The position numbers were made by a program, and so were the translations under genes. From assembly GCA_002413355.1 (NCBI GenBank), contig DHWV01000069.1, positions 457 to 13,573 of the forward strand: a stretch of 13,117 bases of DNA. The letters are read 5' to 3'. The notes under the pieces are model-generated. The model ran no database searches and was not told where the DNA came from. It saw only the letters and a list, made by a program, of their open reading frames with translations. Positions within the stretch are counted from its first letter, which is position 1. Each line of letters begins with the position of its first letter. Origin of the DNA: Desulfobulbaceae bacterium UBA5173. Lineage in GTDB: Bacteria > Desulfobacterota > Desulfobulbia > Desulfobulbales > Desulfobulbaceae. This document shows, piece by piece, positions 1-7,200 of this stretch.

Positions 1-191
1 CCGTGCTGGAAGGGGTTCATGGTGCCCGGATCTACGTTGATATACGGATCGAGTTTCTGGAAGGTGACAGTCATGCCCCGGCTTTCCAGCAATGCGCCGA
101 TGGAGGCTGCGGCCAGCCCTTTGCCAAGGGAGGAGAGAACGCCGCCGGTGATGAAGATAAACTTGGTCTTTTTGGTGGGATGGATGTCCAT
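1..191 (-). CDS. pyrG: CTP synthase (glutamine-hydrolysing), N-terminal 63 residues, truncated by the window edge
   Basis: The minus strand from ATG at 191 reads into the left edge without a stop. The product makes CTP from UTP, ATP and glutamine in the cytoplasm, the last step of pyrimidine nucleotide synthesis. The translated stretch shows the hallmark N-terminus of the synthetase (amidoligase) domain: ITGGVLSSLGKG at residues 14-25, the P-loop-like ATP site, and KLDPYINVDPGTMNP at about 46-60, near-invariant in PyrG. Only about 63 of the roughly 540 residues usual for the family are inside the window; the glutamine amidotransferase domain lies outside. The nine residues before the conserved core are a normal short extension. 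No strong Shine-Dalgarno is visible before the ATG. It is divergent from the histidine kinase at 427, with 235 bp between them. Confidence 0.97.
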   Translation of the reverse strand, partial: MDIHPTKKTKFIFITGGVLSSLGKGLAAASIGALLESRGMTVTFQKLDPYINVDPGTMNPFQH

Positions 192-253
192 TGCTGTTCT
201 TGGCTGTCGGTTCGGAAGGAGCCGCCTGATTCGGCTGTGTGCAATGGGAGAAA

Positions 254-282
254 ACAATACTCTATTGGGAGGGCTTTGGCAA
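254..282 (-). promoter_or_regulatory. Candidate sigma-70 promoter for pyrG
   Basis: Read on the minus strand, TTGCCA (plus positions 277-282) is followed after exactly 17 bases by TATTGT (254-259). It lies about 63 bases upstream of the pyrG ATG, with transcription expected to start near 247. The match is by eye only; spacing and hexamers are good but not perfect. Confidence 0.5.
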
Positions 283-354
283 CATGGGGGAGCAGCACGG
301 CCGGTGCAGCAACAGCGCATGGACTATCGCATTGTCTCCGCTCTCCCGGAAAAC

Positions 355-384
355 TTGCCGCTTTTCTGCAAAATACAGTACAAT
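355..384 (+). promoter_or_regulatory. Candidate sigma-70 promoter for the histidine kinase gene
   Basis: TTGCCG at 355-360 and TACAAT at 379-384 are separated by 18 bases, pointing rightwards. A start near 391 would give a leader of about 36 bases before the ATG at 427. This is a by-eye match and no regulator site is recognised. The 235-bp divergent spacer between pyrG and the kinase holds this and the pyrG promoter and nothing else I can name. Confidence 0.45.
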
Positions 385-426
385 GCCCGCATGAACGCTC
401 CCTCTCCTTGACCAGCATGTGCGGCA

Positions 427-1914
427 ATGAAATTTCATTTATCTGATTTCACCAAAAAATCCCTCAATCCCGGTAGTGATACTGATCAGCAGGAAGACCT
501 TGGCGGGCAGCAGCCGTTCGCTTTGGTCAAGTATTTCTCCTTTACCTCGCTGACCGTGATTTTGCTCGCCTCGCTGGTTCTGACGTGGAGCTTCTCGCAG
601 AACACCCGCAAGACCATTCTGGAGCGGAGCGAAATTTATTCGCGCATGTTCGCCGAAAGCCTCAACCGGCAAGTGTTTTATCTATTCATCCTGCCCACCT
701 TTGTCCGCTACGGACGCATTGCCCTGTCTGACCCGATTCAATTTGAGCAGCTTGATCTGATCATCACCGACATCACGCGCGGCATGAACATCAAGTCAGT
801 GACGATTTTCGATTCCAGAGAGAACATCATCTCCTATGCGACTGAAGCTGCCTTGGTCGGCAAACGGAACGCGGGCGGCATCGAATACCAGAAGGCCCTT
901 CAAGGGGAAAGCTCCACCGTGTTCACATCCAGCGGCTCTGTCCTCAGCCTGCTCCTGCCCGGCAGCGCGCCGGTGTCCAGTCAGCTACAGACCTACGTGC
1001 CGTTCCGCCGCGATCGTGGCGCAATGCCGGGCGAGATCATGGGCGTGGTGGCGGTGACGCAGGATTTGTCAGCGGACATGAAGGCCCTATTTTCCCTTCA
1101 GTTTAAGATCATTCTCTTTTCGCTGACGGTGATGGCGATTCTTTTCGCTGTCCTCAGCGCAATTGTTATCCGGGCTGATCGAATTATGGAGGCAAGGGCG
1201 CAGGAACGGCGAGAGCTGGAAAAACAGCTGCATGAGTCCAAACGCTTGGCCGCCTTGGGAAAAATGATTGCCTCCGTCTCGCATGAGATCAAAAATCCAC
1301 TCGGCATCGTCCGCTCGACAGCGGAAATCATCGCCAAACGGATCAGCAAGGTTGCGCCCGGCAACGAGCATCTGGCCGCCATCATTGTTCAAGAAACGAC
1401 CCGGCTGGATGGTATTGTTCGCGAATTTTTAGACTTCGCCCGCCCCAAGGATTTAACGCTTTCACCTGGCTCGCTGAACAGCTTGGCGGAACGGATGGCG
1501 GTGTTCATGGAAGCCGAGTTTCAGAAAAAAAATATTCGTCCGCTGCTGGAGCTGGATGCGGCCATGCCGGACATCCAGATGGATGGCGAGCAGATGTATC
1601 AGGTGCTGCTGAACATTGTCTTCAATGCTGTCCATGCCATGTCGGAACACGGCGGCACCCTCACCGTGCGCACTAACCCGCTGCCTGGTGGCGGAGCAGT
1701 GATGGAGATTGCCGACACGGGCTGTGGCATGTCGGCGGAAAAGCTGACGCAAATTTTCATTCCCTTCTACACCGACAAAAATAGGGGCACCGGCCTTGGT
1801 TTGGCTATCACCAAAAATATTGTTGAAAAACACGGCGGCACGATCAGTGTGGAGAGCAGAGAAGGCGAAGGCTCAACGTTCTCGGTGCGCTTGGGAGGCG
1901 GTGCGGCGGCCTAA
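427..1914 (+). CDS. Membrane-bound two-component sensor histidine kinase
   Basis: A 495-residue transmembrane sensor kinase that should autophosphorylate on His and pass phosphate to a response regulator. Order of parts: short cytoplasmic N-terminus, TM helix at about 36-57, extracytoplasmic sensor region at about 58-225 (Cache-like in size and position, not firmly assigned), second TM helix at about 226-248, a charged coiled-coil linker at about 249-275, then the HisKA H-box SHEIKNPLG with phospho-acceptor His286. The HATPase domain has an N-box with Asn396 and Asn400 (NIVFNAVHAM), a G1 box DTGCGMS from Asp430, the F-box FIPFYTDK, and a G2 box GTGLGLAI from 454. All catalytic motifs are intact. 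No HAMP or PAS domain is obvious. The gene is convergent with the response regulator at 1915, their stop codons touching, which makes that regulator the likely partner (inference). The ATG at 427 has no clear Shine-Dalgarno. The signal sensed cannot be read from the sequence. Confidence 0.93.
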   Translation: MKFHLSDFTKKSLNPGSDTDQQEDLGGQQPFALVKYFSFTSLTVILLASLVLTWSFSQNTRKTILERSEIYSRMFAESLNRQVFYLFILPTFVRYGRIALSDPIQFEQLDLIITDITRGMNIKSVTIFDSRENIISYATEAALVGKRNAGGIEYQKALQGESSTVFTSSGSVLSLLLPGSAPVSSQLQTYVPFRRDRGAMPGEIMGVVAVTQDLSADMKALFSLQFKIILFSLTVMAILFAVLSAIVIRADRIMEARAQERRELEKQLHESKRLAALGKMIASVSHEIKNPLGIVRSTAEIIAKRISKVAPGNEHLAAIIVQETTRLDGIVREFLDFARPKDLTLSPGSLNSLAERMAVFMEAEFQKKNIRPLLELDAAMPDIQMDGEQMYQVLLNIVFNAVHAMSEHGGTLTVRTNPLPGGGAVMEIADTGCGMSAEKLTQIFIPFYTDKNRGTGLGLAITKNIVEKHGGTISVESREGEGSTFSVRLGGGAAA

Positions 1915-2295
1915 TCAGGCGGGTAGATGCTTGGCCACAGTGGCCAGCACCGATTCAGCGGCAAAGGGCTTGAGGAGGAAATCCGCTGCACCAAGGGCCA
2001 GCCCTTTTTTTTTGTCGGCTTCATCTTCCTTGCCGGAAATAAAAATTACCGGAATGTGAGCTGTGGCTGGATCAGCCTTCAGTGCCTGACAAACGGCAAA
2101 ACCGTCCATGCCGTCCATCATAATGTCCAAGAGGATGATGTCCACCGCATCAGGAGCTTGCCGGACAATTTTGAGAGCTGTCTCGCCTTTAGGCGCAGCC
2201 TTGACAGCATAGTGCTTCTGCAAAATCATGTTCAGCAGCATGAGGTAGCTGGGTGTGTCGTCAACCGCCAGCACGCATTTTTTCTTTGATTCCAT
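1915..2295 (-). CDS. Single-domain CheY-like response regulator
   Basis: A 126-residue receiver domain with no output domain. The phosphorylation site is complete: acidic pair Asp12-Asp13 (AVDD), phospho-acceptor Asp57 in IILLDIMMDGMDG, switch Ser87 (FISGKED) and Lys109 in LLKPF. It should be phosphorylated by a histidine kinase and act by protein-protein contact, as CheY does, or as a phosphorelay intermediate. The reading frame stays open upstream to 2454, but the receiver fold begins just after the ATG at 2295 and the upstream stretch lies inside the two-CW gene, so 2295 is the chosen start. The first 35 bases overlap the end of the two-CW gene, implying translational coupling. Its TGA (1915-1917) abuts the kinase TAA (1912-1914). 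It is the last gene of the roadblock/two-CW/regulator operon. Confidence 0.93.
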   Translation of the reverse strand: MESKKKCVLAVDDTPSYLMLLNMILQKHYAVKAAPKGETALKIVRQAPDAVDIILLDIMMDGMDGFAVCQALKADPATAHIPVIFISGKEDEADKKKGLALGAADFLLKPFAAESVLATVAKHLPA

Positions 2296-2650
2296 TGCTT
2301 GATTCGGATTGGATGAAAGGAGAACTGGCCGCCTGCGCGATACGGTCGCGGAGCTTGCGTACAATATGCGCCGTGCCTTCAAAGTTGTCCAGCTCCTCAC
2401 AGAGCACCTGCTCATAAAATTTGCAGGCATAGCAGCTACTGAGGTCACGGGCAAAGGTACCCTGCACTTTGTCCGCCGGGCCAGACATGGTGCCGGTCAG
2501 TGCCCAGCAGGCCCGTCCGCCGTTGACACCGCCGTTGGTGCCGTTGACCGCCGTCAGCGTGGATGCCGGACAGATGCCATCCCGCTTGGCGTTGACTCCG
2601 CCTGGCTGCCGTCCGCACCGCTTGACCTCCCAGCAGTTTTGTTTTGCCAT
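2261..2650 (-). CDS. Two-CW domain cysteine-rich protein
   Basis: A 129-residue soluble protein with no signal peptide. It begins KQNCWEVKRCGRQPGG and carries seven cysteines: Cys6, Cys12, Cys27 (in GICPAS), Cys48 (RACWALTG), Cys73, Cys76 (SCYACKFY) and Cys84. The two Cys-Trp pairs at 6-7 and 48-49, together with the NGxNGGxNGGRxCW stretch, match what I know as two-CW domain proteins, small cysteine-rich proteins common in Desulfobacterota and other anaerobes and often near signalling genes. The cysteine spacing suggests a bound metal or Fe-S site, but that is inference and the family function is unknown to me. The tail after about residue 85 is hydrophilic and helical. An in-frame ATG at 2662, two bases after the roadblock stop codon, is an alternative start. 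I prefer 2650 because family members begin MAxxxCWE and a purine run GGGGA precedes it. Confidence 0.85.
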   Translation of the reverse strand: MAKQNCWEVKRCGRQPGGVNAKRDGICPASTLTAVNGTNGGVNGGRACWALTGTMSGPADKVQGTFARDLSSCYACKFYEQVLCEELDNFEGTAHIVRKLRDRIAQAASSPFIQSESSNGIKEKMRAGG

Positions 2651-2664
2651 GCTTGTCCCCATGT

Positions 2665-3228
2665 TCAGTGCGGACTTGCAGGCAGCAGTAGGCCGTCAAA
2701 GACTGCGTCAATGTTCTCGTCGGCCAAGGATTCGGCCACATCGCGCAGATGTCGCTCCTGCGGCGCAGCAGGTGGCTCCTTCTTTACAGGCGTGGGCGAA
2801 GGCGGCGGCTTCCGCTGCGGCGGCAGGACAGTCTCCGGCATACGGAAATCTTCCGCCAGCGACTCAATCACCTTGTTAATTTCTAATTTGGCTATGCCCA
2901 GACTGTCCGGGTTGTCAACCAGCAGAATCAGGTGAATGTGGCACTTGCCCGGCTCGGCCCGCAGCGGATTCCGGCCTTCGTTTAGGCAGCGGGCGAGGAT
3001 CAGGGCTTTTTCGGTGTGGATGTAGGTGAACTGGCAGCGGCCAAAGCCCATATCGATGGCAGTTTTTTGGGCGTTGATCAACGCGCTGTTGGCAAGAGAG
3101 GCGACCAGTTTCAGGTCAAGGTCAGATGGCTCGCATTTGGCCAGCAGACGGCCCTCGGCGGAGAACAACGCCGTACCAAGAAAGCCGTCGATCTCCGCCA
3201 GCCGGGACAGTTTTTTCTGCACATCCAT
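2665..3228 (-). CDS. Roadblock/LC7 domain protein with proline-rich C-terminal tail
   Basis: A 187-residue soluble protein. Residues about 1-130 look like a roadblock/LC7 domain: helix, then GFLGTALFSAEGRLLAKCE, a long helix with ANSALINAQKTA, then strands around GRCQFTYIHTEKALILARC and HIHLILLVDN and a closing helix. Bacterial roadblock proteins such as MglB dimerise and regulate small Ras-like GTPases, or act as scaffolds. Residues about 133-160 are a proline- and lysine-rich linker, followed by a short acidic helix (about 161-180) that could be a docking peptide (inference). No MglA-type GTPase lies in the window. It is the first gene of the minus-strand operon with two-CW and response regulator genes, two to fourteen bases from the next start. 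A GTG at 3237 would add three residues, but the Shine-Dalgarno overlaps it and serves the ATG at 3228. Confidence 0.85.
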   Translation of the reverse strand: MDVQKKLSRLAEIDGFLGTALFSAEGRLLAKCEPSDLDLKLVASLANSALINAQKTAIDMGFGRCQFTYIHTEKALILARCLNEGRNPLRAEPGKCHIHLILLVDNPDSLGIAKLEINKVIESLAEDFRMPETVLPPQRKPPPSPTPVKKEPPAAPQERHLRDVAESLADENIDAVFDGLLLPASPH

Positions 3229-3240
3229 AGCACTCACCCT
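3229..3240 (-). promoter_or_regulatory. Ribosome binding site that decides the roadblock gene start
   Basis: On the minus strand AGGGTGAG sits about 8 bases (counted from AGGG) before the ATG at 3228. Because the upstream GTG candidate (3235-3237) lies within this motif, the ATG is the better start. Confidence 0.6.
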
Positions 3241-3450
3241 TGGTTTAGCAGGACAGGATTTCTCTATGGTAACAGAAAAAACAGCGGCGGAGAAGGGCGA
3301 TCAGAAGAAAAGGCTGACGGATGATCAGCTGCGCCGCGCTGCAACTGGGGCAGGATCAGCGCGCCGTTCGCATGGAATCCCCTTGCTAAAAGCGGCGGAA
3401 TAGTGTAAGGCTGCTGTTGCTGATGCGGCCTAATGATGATCACAATGCGA

Positions 3451-3458
3451 GGGAGGAA
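3451..3458 (+). promoter_or_regulatory. Strong Shine-Dalgarno for the small DUF1566 gene
   Basis: GGGAGGAA lies directly before tandem ATGs at 3459 and 3462. The spacing from GGAGG to the second ATG is 5 bases, which favours 3462. It also argues against the much earlier in-frame ATG at 3417, which would put a charged stretch before the signal peptide. The spacer 3241-3450 between the divergent roadblock and DUF1566 genes shows no promoter I would defend. Confidence 0.7.
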
Positions 3459-3461
3459 ATG

Positions 3462-4172
3462 ATGAGCTGCTTGAACGCATGGAAAACAGGGATGATTGCT
3501 GCGCTGGCAGCCGGACTGCCGTTGTGCGCTGAAGCCATGCAATGGCCGGACACCGCGCAGACTCTTTGCTATGACAACACCAAGCAAATTCCCTGCCCGA
3601 CCGATGAGAACTCCCCGTTTTACGGTCAAGATGCGCAGTACCTGGGCACAGCCCGTTCCTACACCAAACTGGGGCCGGGCGGCGTTGAGCTACCTGCTGA
3701 TGCCACGAGTTGGATTATGGTGCGGGATAACGTGACCGGGCTGATTTGGGAGATGAAAAATAATATGGATGATACGCCGGATTATAGCAATCCGCATGAT
3801 GCGGATAATTATTATGTTTGGTGCAATAAAAATTACGCTTATACTATAGAATGTGATCGTGAAAATAATACAGACAGTTTTATAGGGTCATTAAACAATG
3901 AAAATTTTGGAGGATTTTCTGATTGGAGAATGCCAAGCATAAAGGAGTTATCTTCCATATTTTATGCAGGATTGTCCCCTCATGTAGATTGGAATTATTT
4001 TAAACCAATGATGCATCATGAGGATCAGTATCATGAGGATTGGTATTGCTCTTTGGACCAGAAATCATCGGAGAAATTATGGATATGGTTTATTTCATTT
4101 AGCGGTCGCGATGTTGAATCAGGGCCTGTCGACTTTAATTATTTTATTTTTGCCGTTCGCGGCGGCAAATAA
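3462..4172 (+). CDS. Secreted DUF1566 (Lcl C-terminal-like) domain protein
   Basis: A 236-residue protein with an N-terminal signal peptide (about residues 1-23: KTGMIAALAAGLPLCAEA, cleavage after an Ala). The mature part carries one DUF1566 domain marked by NVTGLIWEM, FSDWRMPSIKELSSI and the closing FAVRGG. The same landmarks appear twice in the next gene (TGLIWQ, SDWRLPNRNEL, RAVRGG). DUF1566 is a C-type-lectin-like fold found in bacterial surface proteins; its ligands are mostly unknown, and a binding or adhesion role is inference. Several cysteines (LCYDNTKQIPC, WCNKNYAYTIEC) could form disulfides in the periplasm. Codon and base use change abruptly inside the gene: about 3760-4150 is AT-rich (3841-3900 has 17 G+C in 60) while both ends match the GC-richer neighbours. 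It lies 42 bp upstream of the large DUF1566/lipase gene in the same direction and may be cotranscribed with it. Confidence 0.82.
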   Translation: MSCLNAWKTGMIAALAAGLPLCAEAMQWPDTAQTLCYDNTKQIPCPTDENSPFYGQDAQYLGTARSYTKLGPGGVELPADATSWIMVRDNVTGLIWEMKNNMDDTPDYSNPHDADNYYVWCNKNYAYTIECDRENNTDSFIGSLNNENFGGFSDWRMPSIKELSSIFYAGLSPHVDWNYFKPMMHHEDQYHEDWYCSLDQKSSEKLWIWFISFSGRDVESGPVDFNYFIFAVRGGK

Positions 4173-4174
4173 TT

Positions 4175-4183
4175 CCCCCCCCC
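4175..4183 (+). repeat. Nine-base poly-C tract between the two DUF1566 genes
   Basis: Nine consecutive C residues lie 2 bases after the stop of the small DUF1566 gene and about 31 bases before the ATG of the large surface protein. Tracts of this kind upstream of surface genes can slip during replication and alter expression. Here the effect, if any, is unknown. Confidence 0.8.
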
Positions 4184-4214
4184 GCCTCGCTGAAACTTTC
4201 CCTCCGTTGATGCC

Positions 4215-7200
4215 ATGAAATCTGCCGCGTTCTGCCTGCTTGGCCTGCTGCTTCTCTTTGTTGCCCCAGCCTTCGCTTCCTTCCACGACAATGGCAACGG
4301 CACGGTAACTGACAGCGAGACCGGCCTGATATGGCAGAAAGCGGCGGAGAACACGGCCAAAAACTGGCAGGAGAGCCTTGCCGCCTGCGCCAGTCTCACG
4401 CTTGGCGGGCAGAGCGACTGGCGGCTGCCAAACCGCAACGAGCTGCAATCCATCGTGGATTACCGCTACGCCGACCCCGCCATTGACAGCAACGTTTTCC
4501 CGAACACCAGCGGCACCTTCTGGACTTCCACCACCGTTGTCAGCTCGCCGTCTTACGCCTACACGGTTGATTTCAGCAGCGGCGCGGTCAGTTACAACGA
4601 CAAGGCCAGCGGCTCCTTTCAAGTGCGGGCCGTGCGCGGCGGAGTCACGCCCGTGCAGCCGCCCAGCTTTTTCTACAACAACGGCAACGGCACGGTCACT
4701 GATTCCCGCACCGGCCTTGTCTGGCGGCAAGTGCCGCTGGACGTGGACGGCAACGGCGCGGCGGATGCCCTGAACTGGCAGGAAGCCTTGGCCGCCGCAA
4801 CCCGGCTTGATTTCGCCGGACAGACAGACTGGCGGCTGCCGAATCGCAACGAGCTGCAATCCATCGTTGACTACCGCTACGCCGACCCGGCCATTGACAG
4901 CAACTTTTTTCCGAAAGTGACCGGCGGCACGTTCTGGACTTCCACCACAGTTGCCGACAGCCCCAGCTACGCCTACACGGTGGATTTCAACAGCGGCGCG
5001 GTCAGTTACAACGACAAAGCCAGCGGCAAATATTCCGTGCTGGCAGTGCGCGGCAGAGCGAGCATTTCAACGGGTTCATTCAAATTTTTCGGCATCCCGG
5101 ACAAGGTGACGGCTAATTCACCGTTTGCGGTCGAGGTAATTGCGAATGATTCCGCCTTCAACGGCACGGTGCATCTGTATCTTCAGGATGGCGGCGGCAT
5201 TGATCCGGCTTCAGTCACGCTGGCGAATGGCCGTTGGAAAGGAAATATTTCTATCGCCCGGCCTGGCAAAACCCGGCTGATCGCCTTACATGCTCCGTTG
5301 AATGGAGATTTTCTCTATGGCAGCAGCGAATGGTTTGAGGTGACAGCGGATCAAAATATCAACGCTGATCTGCAAGTCATGATCATTGAAGACAAAGCGG
5401 TGTACAGCCAAGGCGACACCTTGGGGTACAGCATTTACGTCAAAAACTTCGGCAAAGATGATGCGCCTGATGTGACGATTGATCTTACCAGCACCGAAGG
5501 ATTCGACCTGAACGCAGCAAGCTGTTCTGGATACAACTCCAGTATTTGTCAAGACGAAGGATTAAAGACCAAATTCACGGCCAGCATCCATGCTGGACAA
5601 TATGTGACAATCAGGGCCGATGGACAAGCGAGAGCAGGATATAATTCCATCACTTTGACAACTGAGGCGCATGATGCCGCAGTTCATGATCGGCTGGAGA
5701 CAAACAACAGAGCGGTGTCTGTCATAACAACTGACCTTCCTGATCTTCCCGGCAGCCGGAAAGCTGAACTGCGAATATTGCCGGGCAGCAGCTCCAATCC
5801 GGCAGCCGTTGATACAGTTGTTCTTACGCACGGACTTCAAGATTTGTCTTGTGACGCTGAAGAGCTTTGGACCAGCTCAAAAAGCGACCCGGCCAAAGCT
5901 GGGTATCTTATTCAGCAAGCAATGGAAAAGGCAGGAAAACCAGTTAATATCTACCAATTTTTCTGGCAAGGGGCTTGTCAGGAGCATTACCATGGCATAC
6001 CGCTTGACGTTTCGTACCAAGGGGCGTACCTGAATGTCAATGCAGCCGCTCAGTATTTAGCCAAACAGTTACTCGACAAGCTGGGGCCGAATTACGACAA
6101 GAAAATTCACTTCATCGGCCATTCACTGGGCACCGCAGTCAACGCCTATGCAGCAAAGATATTCCTGACCAAGGCAACCAAAGTCAGCACGGCGCAAGTC
6201 ACCATCCTTAACCATCCGAATCATATCGGCAAGATTGCCGGTTTTATTTGGAATGATGATGAGTCAGAAAAGCAGTGGGGATTTGATGAGAATTTCTTCG
6301 CCAATACGCTGCCATTCGACCGTCCCGGATTAACTTTCTATGTTGACAACTATTATTCTGCTTATTCAGATAAAAATAAAGTTAAGTCTGGCGGGGTTGG
6401 TTCGGCAATTAACGGTCATGTTTTTAACCATGATGCTCTGGTTGATTCATTTCAGGTTGGTGATGAGCTTCTTTCTGACGAATCAGCCATATTCGGTATT
6501 GATAACGACCATTCCGGTGTGCAGCAGTGGTACCGCTGGACGATGCGGCCAAAAGAAGAGGAAAATTTCACAGGCGATTCAGTCTGCAATGATGCTGGAA
6601 CATGGAATGGCAAACCGGGCGATATTGACCCAACACTTAATCCTTGCAAGGAAAAACGGGGCGGCTGGCGGGAAAGCATTCTGCTGCATGACACGATAGA
6701 TTTTCCGCCATTCAATGGCGCAGCAGCAGATAAAAAATCAGAAACAGTCGGCACTTCATCCAATCCTGTTCTGCATGGCTGCATAAGCTTTGGCCCTTTA
6801 ATTGCCACCACCTGCTCTGAACCGGCAAAAGCTGCCTTGTCTCCCAGTGCTACTGTTCATCAGACCACCGCACTGGCCGAAGAACCGCAAATCCCCAAAT
6901 CCTCCATCGAATTCACGGTCACTGTCCCGGAATTCCTCCGCTACATCAGCTTCGACTACAGCTTCGGCAACCTCGGCGACGGCGACTACGTCTATATCTT
7001 CTTGGACGGCGTGCCGGTCTGGAAGATGAGCGGCGGCGGCCTGACCGCTGGCGAAACCGTCTCCTCCGGCTTGATTCCTGTCCGCGCCACCGCAGGCCAG
7101 AAGAAATTGATCATCGCCCTGTACGGCGTGGGCGAACAGAATGCCCAGTTCAGTCTGAACAACTTCAAATTCACCACGGTCGCTGACACGGACAGCGACG

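Noticed and set aside
3..446. Overlapping plus- and minus-strand open frames at the left edge
   Set aside because: They lie over pyrG and its promoter region, and PyrG is unmistakable on the minus strand in a different frame.
2296..2454. N-terminal extension of the response regulator up to 2454
   Set aside because: The receiver fold begins right after the ATG at 2295, and the extension lies wholly inside the two-CW gene in another frame with no domain similarity.
2309..2935. Plus-strand open frame of about 208 codons across the roadblock/two-CW genes
   Set aside because: It is antisense to two well-supported genes and has an Arg/Ser/Gly-rich composition without motifs.
3301..3380. Partly repeated GATCAGC/GCGCC-rich stretch in the divergent spacer as an operator
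   Set aside because: The repeat is short and imperfect and I cannot link it to any regulator.
4119..4859. Long minus-strand open frame opposite the DUF1566 coding units
   Set aside because: It mirrors the repeated coding sequence on the plus strand, has a Gly/Val/Ala/Arg-rich composition typical of antisense of GC-rich genes, and shows no recognisable motif.
3760..5054. DUF1566 domains as targets of a diversity-generating retroelement
   Set aside because: C-type-lectin-like domains, including DUF1566, can be such targets, but there is no reverse transcriptase or template repeat in the window, and differences between the two close units are mostly silent third-position changes rather than adenine-directed.
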